From contig NC_072790.1 of NCBI RefSeq assembly GCF_028583425.1, forward strand, positions 154,746,397 to 154,810,396: DNA of 64,000 bases. Reading direction: 5' to 3'. This document shows, in pieces, positions 10,105 to 21,354 of this stretch (positions within the stretch are counted from its first letter, which is position 1; each line of letters starts with the position of its first letter). Under the pieces are notes generated by a model. That model was not told the origin of the DNA and did no database searches. It was given only the letters and a program-made list of their open reading frames with translations. The translations under genes were made by a program, and so were the position numbers. This stretch comes from Eublepharis macularius. Lineage: Eukaryota > Chordata > Lepidosauria > Squamata > Eublepharidae.

Positions 10105-10745
10105 ATGCCTGACCAGGATTGGTTATAATGGACCTGTGAGTGAGTACACCCGCCCACCCTGGCTCCCAGATCCAGATCTCCTGGTTGGTAGCCAATATGA
10201 GAATAAAAGGTCATCCAAACTAGATCCAGTTTCAAACCCCTCTTTCTGACAATCAATAAGCATTTAGTGTCTTTTCTCAAATCCTGTACAAATTCTTTAC
10301 TCTCCAGGCCCTCTATCACCATGCCCCTCCATAAATCTCTCTCCACTCTCATACCCTAATACATCTCTGCCGATGACCTTTACTTCTCAGCTGTCCAAAG
10401 GTCTCCTGTTCCTTCAGGCTATCCAGTTTTTAACTCTTGTTGCCCTTATGCCTCGAATTACCTTCCAAAATGTCTTTGTGATACCAGCTCTCTCATTTCC
10501 CCCTCAAAATCCACCTCTTCTGTTAAGCTTTTGGCTCAACCCCTTAATCTCCCCTTTCCTGAAACTAAGCCAACATACTTATAACAAATGGATATTCTTC
10601 CCTTCTTACCACTGATCTATCTTGTCTCTGTTGTCTCCATTATGGCAAATTTTAGATTGTAAGCCCCTTGGGGTAGGGACCAGTCATCCTGTAGTCTGCA
10701 AAACAACATGTACAATATAACCTAATCAGTAAAGACTTTCAGTTA
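10105..10745 (+). repeat. Ancient LINE/SINE-type 3' end
   Basis: The stretch ends with TAGATTGTAAGCCCCTTGGG followed by GTAGGGACCAGTC, the widespread amniote retroelement 3' tail. The preceding pyrimidine-rich part reads like a worn coding end. The family was not resolved. Confidence 0.4.
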
Positions 10746-11446
10746 TATACATTTATCTGGTTGAACAAGCAGCTTGACAAAAATTATACTTAACATTATT
10801 TGTTGTTTGTTTGTCATAGATTTAAATCAGTACAAAGCTAGCAGGGATGTGCTATTACTTGCACTGTGTGCTTAAAACAATAATTATTCATGCTGGTAAA
10901 AATTACTATCTCCAGAACCAATCCACGTTTTAGTCATATTATTATATTTTATTCCAAAAGTAATTGCCCATTTTCCTTCCCATAACAAACTACTTGTGTT
11001 TATAGAAGATAAAGAGCTCCTTCCAATCAAGCTCAGCAGGAGTCCTTTTTGCTGGGCAAACATTGAGATACAGAAATGAAGATCCACCCATGGAGGAAGG
11101 CTTCTGAATCTGGATTACCTTTCTGAATGTTATATGCACATGCAGAAAAGCTCTGAGCTGGAGGGTTGTGGGAAGCCCTACATCCGCTGCCAAGGATATG
11201 CCTGCAAATATATTTAGTATTGCTCATCCAGTTCATATTGGGTGGATTTGGGCGACTAAAAATATTATCCATATCACCACTGTGTTTGTGAAGTTTAACT
11301 CATTAATGATTTATAGGAATAGTTGTGACTCCTGCTCCTTTTAGCACCTCAATAGCCAGTACTGAAAGCAGGCATTTTTCAATTCATTGTTCAGATTATC
11401 TTAACTTTGCCCATAGGTAACACTATTTGACATTTTAAAAATAACG
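10746..11446. other. No gene seen
   Basis: AT-rich, with overlapping short frames on the - strand (10884-11272) that lack any domain. No named repeat. Confidence 0.45.
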
Positions 11447-11790
11447 ACAACATTCAATTTATATACTACCCTTCAGAACAACTTACCACCCACTCAGAGA
11501 GGTTTACCAAGTAAAGGTAAATGTAGTCCCCTGTGCAAGCACTGATTCATTACTGACCCATGGGGGAACGTCACATCACATTTTCTTGGCAGACTTTTGG
11601 TTTACCAAGTATGCCATTATTATCCCCACAACAATAGTCATCCTGGGAGGTGGGTGGGGCTGAGAGAACTCCTAGAAGCTGTGACTGACCCAAGGTCACC
11701 CAGCTGGCTTCAAGTGGAGGAGTGGGGAATCAAACCCGGCTCTCCAGATTAGAGTCCTGCGCTCTTAACCACTACACCAAACTGGCTCTC
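11447..11790 (-). repeat. tRNA-headed SINE (family 2) with nested insertion
   Basis: On the - strand the head is GGTGTAGTGGTTAAGAGCG (A-box-like) followed by GGGTTTGATTCCC (B-box-like), then the body CCTTGGGTCAGTCACAGCT. Related copies are at 20749-20993, 37265-37475 and 59287-59528. An 85-bp piece interrupts the 3' half (see 11514-11598). Confidence 0.85.
11514..11598 (+). mobile_element. Short SINE fragment nested in a SINE, 13-bp TSD
   Basis: This 85-bp insert starts AAGGTAAATGTAGTCCCCTG and contains GCAAGCACTGATTCATTACT. It is bounded by identical GGTTTACCAAGTA copies at 11501-11513 and 11599-11611. The duplicated word belongs to the host SINE, which dates the host SINE as older. Confidence 0.8.
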
Positions 11791-12799
11791 TTATCAAAGT
11801 CTTTGGCATTTATTTTATTTGCCACTGGTGATGTTCTGTAACAGCCAGTCTGAACTTGCTATCAGCAAGAACAAATTTCTGACCCATGGATATATAGCCT
11901 ACCAAATATCTTACTATATTTATTGGCTACATCTGTGAGTTGGGAACTATATTGAACAACAGCTAAGCCTTCCCCATTCATAAGAATATGAGCCTTGGTG
12001 ACTATGAAAATAATACCAAGTGAGCATAGAATATGGATGTGTGGGTACACATAAAGCTCAAGATGGATATGAGATACAACAACACATTATGTCCATCCTG
12101 TTAGAGCTTGGGACACATGTTTAAGGAGGTGTAAGTTCTCATGGTGTCATAGCCTGTTTTCAGACTATAAGCAACAGGGCATGAAGTCTGGCATCTAGAA
12201 ACTTAAATGCTACATGGATGATGAGGAAGATGCAACAAGCCTGATGTATCTAATGTGGATCTCAAATATTCCTTGAGGTATGTTTTAGCCATTCATGGGC
12301 TCTGTGAAATGTTTGGACCCACCCTGGGTATTCCCAAGACTTCTCTGTCTCTTTTGGATGATACCAAATACAAATGGAGGCTATTATCAGTGGAATGGAT
12401 GATTGTCAGCAAGTATAGCACTTCTGTAAAAATGCCCATGACCAAGAATGGAGTTGAGTCCAAAGTAGCAAAGCCTGGCTTGGTTTCCAGAAATGTAAGA
12501 TGTCAGAGGACAGTTGACTTTTGCTAGTGCAACATAACCATTCTAATATCTACAGCCATCTGCCAGGCTGCTCACAGTCAGTAATCTGGATCAGAGAATC
12601 CCAATTCATCACATAAACAAGCACTGAGAGAACAGGAGATGAATGTGTTATCTTTAACCAGACTAACTGCGTTGACAAATATTTCACTCACATTTGTCAA
12701 GGGATAACTAATCTGTGTTATCATGAACAGATTCCCTAACACTGTACTTCATGCTATGAATATCCATATGGATGCACCATCTCATAAGTAGGTGGCTGG
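11791..12799. other. No gene seen
   Basis: A 90-codon frame at 12255-12527 (+) has no domain, no splice context and no recognised relative, so it is treated as chance. Confidence 0.5.
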
Positions 12800-12857
12800 C
12801 TACTAATGCCAGAAAATATCTAATATCTAGATATTAGACGTTTTCTGGCAATAGTAG
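12800..12857. repeat. 58-bp near-perfect palindrome
   Basis: Two 29-nt arms, starting CTACTAATGCCAGAAAA and its complement, meet at the centre CTAG with only three mismatches and no loop. Such a cruciform-prone site may be a miniature element; no TSD was identified. Confidence 0.85.
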
Positions 12858-12864
12858 TGGAATA

Positions 12865-13270
12865 TTATTTTATTTAAAACATTTCTATGTCACTTTTCCA
12901 CCCAAATAGGGCCCCCAAGGTGGCAAACATCAAAATAGTAAAACATTTAAAGCAGCATTTAAAATAAGGTATATATAAAAATAATTAAACAATTCAATAA
13001 AAACATAGACATATAAACACCACACAACAAGAAAGGAGAGCCAATAATGGTCAGTGGGGGGGGGGGATGCCAAACAAAACAGAAAGTCTTCATCCACCGG
13101 TGGAAGATAATGATAGAGGAGGTAAATGAATCTCCAGGGCCGGTGGGGGGGGGGGGGGCTGGGGTCCAAAGATTCAGTGCCACAAAGTTTGCCACCCATC
13201 TAGATTCAGATGGCAGAGACACCTGAGGTAGGACCTCTGAAGATAACTGGAGTCGAGAGAATGCAATACT
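12865..13270 (-). repeat. LINE 3'-end repeat
   Basis: It starts TTATTTAAAACATTTCTATG and then TTTTCCACCCAAATAGGGCC, the common squamate LINE 3' terminus in reverse. It is homologous along its length to 39012-39345. Two long G runs occur inside (about 13054 and 13144). Confidence 0.6.
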
Positions 13271-14363
13271 TCAGACAGAAAATAATGCAAAACCATGCTT
13301 TGATATGTCACCATATGCTCTTGAAAGGAAAACTAGACTTTTTCCCCACATGTGCCATTAAAAAAAGAGGACCCAACTAAAATGCACAGTTATGTACAAT
13401 AATAAAAAAACCTTTTGTGTATCGCTTTTTTAGGGGAATCATCTTACATTCACAGTTGTCTTCCTTTTGGGTAAATATGGTTCGTATCAGATTTTATTTT
13501 TCACTTTGTGTATACACTGGGTATCCACAGTCAATTGTAGCTTTCTTCCACTCAAAAAAGTGTATGCGTGTGGGGTGTGTATGTAGATTTTTAAGTGATC
13601 AAAACAGTCCTGAGTTTACCAAGATAAATAAATACCATCACTTGGTAAAGCATCAATGACTAAATTTCTTCTTTAGAAGATGAGGTGCCACAATGATAAA
13701 ACATGTCCTGGCACTCAACATTCAAATTATACTTTCTGATAGACTGACCCGAAGTCTCTCCGCTGCAGCAATTCAGGTGGAATCATTTGCTCCCATTGAA
13801 ACAACAGGCCTGATCATCCTTGTATGCTTTTTGGGAAACCACTTGGATATTCTAAAATGTTGAAGTTGCTTTGGTATTAGATGACTGTAGCATCCAATTG
13901 TCAGAAACCATAGGGGGATGAAATTGAAGTAGGGATAACTTGTGCCCTTTAAGAAAGGTTACAAACTTTTAAATTCCTATAATCAAGGCACTTCTTCTAA
14001 GGCAGTTTTTACAAGACATTTCGGGGGGTGAGGGCAGGGGTTGCTTGTTTTATCCTGTCTGCTCAGCTACATTCCCAGTTCCTAACCTTTCTCTGGTGCA
14101 GAACGATGACTCAGCACCTTCTCAGGAGCACAGTCATGCAGAAATGATTGAGCCCTCCTCTCAGCTGCTGCTCTCTCAACAGTCATTGAAATCCTCACCC
14201 AGAGATTAATGACCACTTGTAATGAGTTGCCTATGAAAAGTTTCCAGTGGAGGAATCTGCCTCCCTTTCACCTCCACTCTACCATAAATATATACTGTAA
14301 CGTAACATCATTTGTTAGGCTTTCCTCCTGATGAAGTCAAACTTTAACCACAGCAATCATTTC
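13271..14363. other. No gene seen
   Basis: No coding or repeat feature that I can name. Confidence 0.45.
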
Positions 14364-14545
14364 AATCTTCATGAAGCACACGGTCGCCATTTAATTTTAG
14401 GGTTTAATGGCTGCTGGATTTTTTTAAAAAAAAAACTCTTGTTCTTGTTGTACATTTTATTAATAATCTTCATGAAGCACACGGTCGCCATTTAATTTTG
14501 GGGTTTAATGGCTGCTGGATTTTTTAAAAAAAACTCTTGTTGTTC
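14364..14545. repeat. Tandem duplication, 100-bp unit
   Basis: The unit AATCTTCATGAAGCACACGG continuing through TTTAATGGCTGCTGGATTT occurs at 14364 and again at 14464, almost unchanged. The words around the junction (TACATTTTATTAATAAT, 14451-14467) recur at about 14786-14802. Confidence 0.85.
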
Positions 14546-16029
14546 AAGGCTACATATTCCAATTTTCCTTGGCACTCCCATCTTGATAAAGATCTATAAC
14601 TTCATTAAATATCCTACCCTCCAATCTTCATCCATATAATGATTAAAATATATTTGTTGCTTATTACAATTAGATGTATTTATGAAAATATGTGGATTAC
14701 ATTTATGTCCACAGACACAATGTTGACTATATGTGTTCCATGAGTCTACACAAGCATGTAATTAGAATAAAGAATCTCAAGCTCTACATTTTATTAATAA
14801 TTTTGTTTGTATTAATTTTAATACAATTACAACAATGAAGGCCAAAAAAATTAAATATACTCTGAATACAACATTGCAAACTTACTACTGCAATACACAA
14901 TAGTCTTTCAATATCTATCACTGCTTTCTTAGATCAATGTATTTTTTTCCAAATCTTACCAAAAAATTAAAGGCTAACACTATTTCTGGAAGATGTCTGA
15001 GCTGACACAATCTGACGTTTCTCATCCCCCAGTTTCAGTAAGAAGCTCTTCCAGGGCTGCCTCAGTGTGGTGCAAAACAAGAATAATCAAGCAGTATTCC
15101 AAATATAGAGTCAAAGTATCCAAAATTCCCATCACTCCCCTCCAATTTTGCATGCATAACTTCTTCACCTTCCTTCCAGATTTATATATTCTAGATTTCC
15201 TGTTCAATAATAATTAAACCCAAGTACACTTTGATGCATCTTTTTCCATTACAAAATGTCTAATCTGAAAGTACTGAAATGAAGGTAATTCTGTCCATAT
15301 TAATCATCAGTAAAATGATTGTCCAGATAGAGGCTATAAGTGTGAGTAGAGCTCTCGTTGTTCACATATTATCTGATCCTAATAAAATTCTGCTATTGAA
15401 GTACTTCATATATAATACACTAGAGAGGGGACATGTCTGAGTTAATTATTCCAGAAATCCTACACTGAAAAGCAAATTCCTTTAAAAATTTGCAATATCT
15501 TCTTGTGGAATCTCCATATATTTTGTCGAATTCTTTCTGTGTTATTTGAAGAGCTTCAGTCACTATGTGAGGTTTTTAACAACCCATATCATTAAGTAAA
15601 ATTTCACATCAATGACTTATTGAAAGGACTTGCATGGCATAAAAATGAAGGGAAAGAACCATTCACACCTTTTTAAAATAGTGATGAAGGTCAAATTTCT
15701 AAACACCAAGTTCAGTTTGTGAGTTTTAACATGAAAAGTTGGCTTGGCCTGTCTAGATAATTATCTTGAGGCTTCATTTAACTTTCTACTTATGTTAGGT
15801 TCTCGGTGCTTAACCTTTCACTTGTGTTAGGTTTAAAAAATAGAAAATTAAATTTCAGGTTTCTTAATTTGATCATAAGATTGTACACACATACAAATAG
15901 TATATAGAATTATTGCCTCTGCATGTACTTCTAGTTCTTGTGCCACATTCTGCTAATTGGTATTTATGGTTGATTGATAGTAGTGTCCTCCTATCAGCTA
16001 ATAAGATATTTTTGAGTTAGAATTCTGTT
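14546..16029. other. No gene seen
   Basis: AT-rich. The 74-codon frame at 14993-15217 has no recognised family. Confidence 0.45.
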
Positions 16030-16087
16030 CCTATAAGAATCCTATAAGAATCCTATAAGAATCCTATAATTCTGATCCTATAAGAAT
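16030..16087. repeat. 11-bp minisatellite
   Basis: Four to five copies of CCTATAAGAAT, the last separated by a short imperfect unit. Confidence 0.9.
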
Positions 16088-16474
16088 GGACCCTAAAATT
16101 GGAGCTTAGAAAGTAAACAAGAGAACAAAATCTAACAGAGAAATCTGAGAAATGAAACGTGAAGGGCATGCTCATCAGATTCATAAATATTAATAGTGTT
16201 CTCCTCAGCTGTGTTCTCCTCAGCCCTGAATTACTGTCTACTCAGCTCATAAAACTTTACCATTTCTTTCTGCAGAAGGAAGAAGCTTTGTTACAACTGT
16301 TTAATCAGCAGAAACATAATGCCATATACCGACAACTTGGCAGTGTTTAGAAAGGCTAGGCTAGACTTTCAGAGAAAGGCAAGTATTACGAATTCCATTT
16401 CTATGAAAAAAGAACTTGTGAAAAGGATCACATTTGAGAAGGAGAATTTAATACCAAGTATATCACTGGGTATG

Positions 16475-16690
16475 TAAGGTGCCATTAAGGTGCCATCACA
16501 AGAGACATATGGTGACCCCACAGGGTTTTCAAGGTGAGAAACAAACAGAAGTGGTTTGTCGTTGCCTACCGCTGCATAACAACCCTGGACTTCCTTGGTG
16601 GTCTCCCATCCAAGTACTAACTAGTTTTATCCCTGCTTAGCAACTGAGCTCTGATGAGATCAGGCTAGCCTAGGCTACTGAGGCCAGGTA
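16475..16690 (-). repeat. 5S-rRNA-headed SINE
   Basis: On the - strand the sequence contains CTGATCTCATCAGAGCTCAG, then TTGCTAAGCAGGGAT and TTAGTACTTGGATGGGAGAC, matching the 5S rRNA internal promoter region. A SINE body with ACCAAGGAAGTCCAGGGTTG and a CACCTTGAAAACC block follows. It is not a functional 5S gene. Confidence 0.85.
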
Positions 16691-16734
16691 GTAATCCTTA
16701 ATAAAACTAATCCCTAACAAAAAAAGGTGGAGTG

Positions 16735-17595
16735 GGTCCGTGGCTCAGAGGTACAGCATCTGCTTTACATGTAGAAGGTCCCAGATTCCATTCTTGGAAT
16801 CTCTAGTGAAAAGGATCAAGTAGTAAGTAATGTGAAAGATGTTATGATGTAAACCCCACTCACTCCACCACTGGAAGGCAGATTTTCCCTCCAAAATGGT
16901 CAAGATTGCTTGCTATGGCTGGGCAGCCTCTGGTAGCGTCTGGTAACTTGTCTGTGTAAATCAGTGCTAACTTTCACACCTAAGTACTTTAAAGTACTTT
17001 AAACCTAAAGCTGTCCCATTTAGGGCAAACTGTTCCTTTTTCCCTCACACAGAGGTTTATTAGAGCGGAACTACAAGTGACAAAAGGCACAGGTTGGACA
17101 CTTGTCAGCTTCCCTCAAGTTTTGATGGGAAATGTAGGCATCCTAGTCTTGCAGCTTGGCTCTCTGACTGCTGTCCAATGGACTTTTCAACTGTCACTTG
17201 TCCAATATTCCACCAAGCTGCCTACATTTCCCATCAAAACTTGAGGGAAGCTGACAAGTGTCCAACCTGTGCCTTTTGTCACTTGTAGTTCCGCTCTTAG
17301 ACTGACTCTCCTTGCCAGACTCCAAACTTCAACTCCTCTAACAATTCTGTCAGCACCAATTGTTACCTTCTCACTGGCCAATCACAGAGAGGGGGGAGAG
17401 ACTGTGAATCATTCTCCCTTCAGGCAATAATTTAACCCTTTCCTTCCACTCTCTGGATGATGCACTTAGTAAACCTTTCATTTCAAAGTCCATTCCATCA
17501 CAGATGTCTATCCTGGGCAAGTGCTGTCACTCAGAGGAGCCAATACTGACTTTGATAGATCAGTGATCTGATTGAGTATAAGGCAGCTTCATAAG
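16735..17595 (+). repeat. tRNA-headed SINE (family 3), split by insertions
   Basis: The head, about 16740-16830, has CCGTGGCTCAGAGGTACAGC (A-box-like), then GTAGAAGGTCCCAGATTCCA at the B box and GGATCAAGTAGTAAGTAATG. The matching 3' part, with CCAATACTGACTTTGATAGA and GAGTATAAGGCAGCTTCATA, appears only at about 17525-17595. About 690 bp between them, including the MITE at 17063-17296, is inserted DNA. Confidence 0.75.
17060..17299. mobile_element. MITE with 78-bp perfect TIRs, TTA TSD
   Basis: The element at 17063-17296 (234 bp) starts GAGCGGAACTACAAGTGACA and ends with the exact complement. The inverted arms match for 78 bp with no mismatch that I can find. It is flanked by TTA at 17060-17062 and 17297-17299. 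A 3-bp TWA target points to the PIF/Harbinger superfamily (inference). No coding sequence, so it is non-autonomous. Confidence 0.85.
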
Positions 17596-17599
17596 TTCA

Positions 17600-18744
17600 A
17601 GAGCAGTTAACAGAAAAGTGAACCCTGAAATAAGTTGTGTTCTTGGCCCTGAAGAATATGAAGATGCCATCATCTTTACAGAAGAAGGATAAATTCCTAA
17701 GTCTGAAGAAAGGATAGGAACATATACTCAGTAAAAGCTTTATTGGCCAGTTTTATGTGAAAACAGGGAATTGTACCTTAGATTTTATTCATGTGTTTCT
17801 ATATAAAAATATATTGCACCATAAAAATATACCATTGGTTTGGAAGAAAGTATTTCTGTGGTCCAGGTCATAGAACCTGACCACTGGCACTTATTATATC
17901 GTTTTATAACCTTGTATCATTGAACATTAAATAGTTTCACAGTGAGGGTTCTGGTGCTCATTAGACATATATTTTTCTTAACCACATTTATCTTAAATTC
18001 AAAATAATAAGAGGAAATTGTCTGAATTTTCAGTTTAGTTACTACTTTAAGGTTCAGCTGAGATCTATTAAAAATCAACAGAATTTTTGCCAATTAGCCC
18101 AGCAGGATATGTTAAGAAATGAAAATGTTCTTTCTGTTCTCTTTTCCATTAACTTGCACTTCCCCCTTAGGACCCAGGGCTTCTAGGACTGTGCCTGCTT
18201 TTCTGTTTGAAGTTCTTCTTTTGTTTATATATGTGAGACAAATGATAGCAAGAGTTCTACCATCAATCACACAAAATTTCTTATGTTAATCAAACAAATT
18301 TTTGATGTATTGATGTATACTTTTTTTCCTCAACAAGAAACAATATACTAAATGTTTTTTTCACATGCTGGGTAAGGTATGTGTTACACTTCATATTACA
18401 CTTCAATACTACCCTACACTACACCATACCACTATTTTTAATATATAACATGAACTTAATGAGATAATATTTTCCTTATTTGTTTTTCATTTCACAGATG
18501 TGCATGTATGCATGATGGACCTTTGAAAAAAATTAAGAAAAATTCATCTGAGAAAAGAAAGGTCATTGCAAACAGTGAGAGTGTAAGCCCCATGCTCAAA
18601 CCATGGACCAGCTCCAAGTGTTTAGGGTATCTTTTGTTCTCATGCTTTATGCCCCCAACCCAGGAAACCTGAGACTTCATGCAAATATTGAGTGTTACCT
18701 CTTAGACACTTTGAAAGTATAAAGCAAATATGCTTATTTGAAAT
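17600..18744. other. No gene seen
   Basis: AT-rich, with no supportable gene or repeat. Confidence 0.45.
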
Positions 18745-19070
18745 AGCTGGGGGGGGGGGCTGTCAGGTTCCCTTACCCTCCCAGTGTGAGGGTGGGGTAC
18801 CCAGCACTCACCTTCTAAAACCCCTTGTGCATGCACAAAGTGTATGCACACTTCCGGTGAAGCACAATGACATCACTTCCAGGAGTGATGTCATCACACC
18901 CATGGGGAGCATGCCTGCTGTGTGCTGGTCTGAGAGGTTTCTTGCCTCCCCGAGCCCATTCCCCAGGGCCTTTTCCCCATGCTGGCAGAGTGAGTGGCAG
19001 TAGTGGGCACAAGCTGAGAGCAGGGGATCTCTCGTCCCCACCTGGGGACTGGCAGCCCTACTGGGGAAGA
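18745..19070. repeat. Inverted-end GC-rich repeat with CRE-like pair
   Basis: The ends GCTGTCAGGTTCCC and GGGGACTGGCAGCCC are roughly inverted. Inside is ATGACATCACTTCC followed by AGTGATGTCATC, a small palindrome of CREB-like half sites. Related copies lie at 20195-20610 and 28620-29055. Confidence 0.6.
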
Positions 19071-20194
19071 TACAACATGAACTGGATCAGATGCTAAGGT
19101 GTTCATCAAGTTCACAAGACCCCAGCCCCAAAGTATCATGGTGCAGGAGTGACCATACAAGTCATGGTCTTGTTCATTGCTTCTTTACAGATGCTGCTAG
19201 TGAACAATGACCTTGGCATGATGTCTGGAAAAGCAGAAGTGTTGCTTCTAATAGATCGCAGAAGAGGGGACTGGCAGATGCTCCTGTAGAATCTCTTTTC
19301 TGATGTGTTGATATTTATTTATGTAGAGTATTTACATATGCTTCTCCTGATACATGACTCAAAGCAGATATTAACATTAAATACAGTACAAAACCAATAA
19401 TCTCTTAAATTCATTAAAGCAAGTACTTAAAATCAATGTGTTTCTCATCCCCTGTGAATGCCAGGGAAGACTGCCCCATACTTCCAGCTCAGTAAATACT
19501 CTCAGTTCAACAGGGATATCAGCCAACAACAGTGGTTCAACAATAAGAGTGATTCAGGCAGTAATAATAAAGATGGTGCCTGGAGTGGGGACCTGCCATG
19601 GAAGGGGGAGGAGAGATGGCACAAACAGACTGTACTGGGGAGAATCAGGCCACATCTTTCTTGATAACAGATTCAAAGGGTCTTGGCACAGCACAGGCTG
19701 AGGAAAGTGAGTGCAGCTGACAGCCCAACTGCTGTCAGCACCTTCCCAACCTGCCTGTGATAACTGAGTGGAGATGGCCGGTATTAGGGCAGGTGCAGCA
19801 GAAGCCACCATTCTTACCAAAACCATCCTCCTGGGGGCATGGTCAATATGTCAGCCCTGAGGCTGGCTGCCGTGCACTGCTCTCCTCCCCCACCCCCAAA
19901 TGCCCTTAAGATCTCTTTTATTGTCATTTATGGCCCCCTTCCCTGCACACCCTGTCCTATGTTCCCTAGCCAATGTCTACCCGCAAGCAGCCAGTTGTGA
20001 CAGTTATGCTTCAAGCTAGGGCCTTGGCTGGCCAACAAATCACATCACTCACATCCAAAAGAAAAGCTCTTTTCCAGCTTAGTTCTTCCATTCACTCTCT
20101 GCTGCTTGAGGTCAAGGGGTGGGGGGCAGAGCCTAGCTCAATCACAACCATAAATGCTAATATAGGCTGTATCAACCTATATTGAAAATCCCTA
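19071..20194. other. No gene seen
   Basis: Overlapping short frames at 19438-19826 show no domain and no conserved pattern. Confidence 0.45.
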
Positions 20195-20610
20195 TAGCCT
20201 CCTGCCGGGAGAGGGGGGAACTGGCACTTACCTTGTGCTGCCAACAACGTCTTCTTCACAGGTACCTGCATGATGACGTCAACCCTGGAAGTAATGTCGT
20301 CATGCTAGCCATGGGAGTGCTCCTGTGTTCCCTGCGGGGCTGATTTGGCCTGTTTGGGACCCAAATCAGCCCCAAACGAAGCGCAGGAATGCTCCCACGG
20401 CCAGGCCAATGACGTCACTTCTGGAGGTGATGTCATCGCACCCCTTGGGAGCGCATGCATGGTGCACGTTCCTGGGGTGCCTGCCAGTGGCAGGCAACCT
20501 CAGGGAGCTTACCACCTCCCACCAACCACTGACAGGTCAGCGGGCAAGGAGGCAAACACCCAGGACTTTGCCCACCACCGGCTGGCACCTGGGAACTCTA
20601 ACTCTATAGC
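20195..20610. repeat. Inverted-end GC-rich repeat with CRE-like pair
   Basis: Same family as 18745-19070: the internal pair is ATGACGTCACTTCTGGAGG and GTGATGTCATCGC, with GGAGTGCTCC-like flanks. The frames at 20325-20746 are a by-product of composition. Confidence 0.6.
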
Positions 20611-20748
20611 AACAAAAGAAGTCACTAACCAGGAGTGGGGCAATAGCCACCATGAACTATTACAGGACTTTCTGCTGTCATCTTTGGCCAACATTTCACA
20701 AGGGAGCAAACTTCCCCACATTTCCCATGTGGTATGCCCATCATAACA

Positions 20749-20993
20749 TCATAACATTCGATTTATATACCGCCCTTCAGGATGACTTAACACCCACTCA
20801 GAGTGGTTTACAATGTATGTTATTATTATCCCCACAACAAAACACCTTGTGAGGTGGGTGGGGCTGAGAGGGCTCTGAGAGAGCTGTGACTGACCCAAGG
20901 TCACCCAGCTGGCTTCAAGTGGAGGACTGAGGAATCAAACCCAGTTCTCCAGATTAGAGTCCTGAGCTCTTAAACACTACACCAAGCTGGCTC
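20749..20993 (-). repeat. tRNA-headed SINE (family 2)
   Basis: The 3' edge ATAACATTCGATTTATATAC and the body CTGACCCAAGGTCACCCAGC match the copies at 11447-11790 and 59287-59528. The head lies at the right end. Confidence 0.85.
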
Positions 20994-21104
20994 CGTATTC
21001 ACTCCATGTATGAACTTCTGCTAGATTTCAAAAGAATTTAGCCTCTGTTGCTGCTACAGCAGTTGGCAGAAAAAAATGCTTCCCCCAATTTACACGAGAC
21101 AGAT

Positions 21105-21353
21105 GTTAGCAGGACTGTTCTGTTTTGCTGTTTTATATAATGATTGGGAAACTGGAGGGGGGTCTGCCATTTGAAATGCTTGTATTTATGGTCTTTTTGG
21201 TTTTTAACTGTATGTATATGTTAGGATGCCTATTGAACATTTTATTGTAACCCGGCCAGAGCCCGTTTGCAGGGAAGGCAAGCTATAAATTGAATGAATG
21301 AATGAATGAATGAATGAATGAATGAATGAATGAATGAATGAATGAATGAATAA
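21105..21353 (+). repeat. LINE 3' tail with (AATG)n microsatellite
   Basis: The tail GAGCCCGTTTGCAGGGAAGG, CAAGCTATAAATTG runs into about 15 copies of AATG (21292-21351). It resembles the 3' end of the next LINE at 22520-22600. Confidence 0.7.
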
Positions 21354-21354
21354 G

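Noticed and set aside
12255..12527. 90-codon frame as a small gene
   Set aside because: No domain, splice signals or conserved pattern; length is expected by chance in this window.
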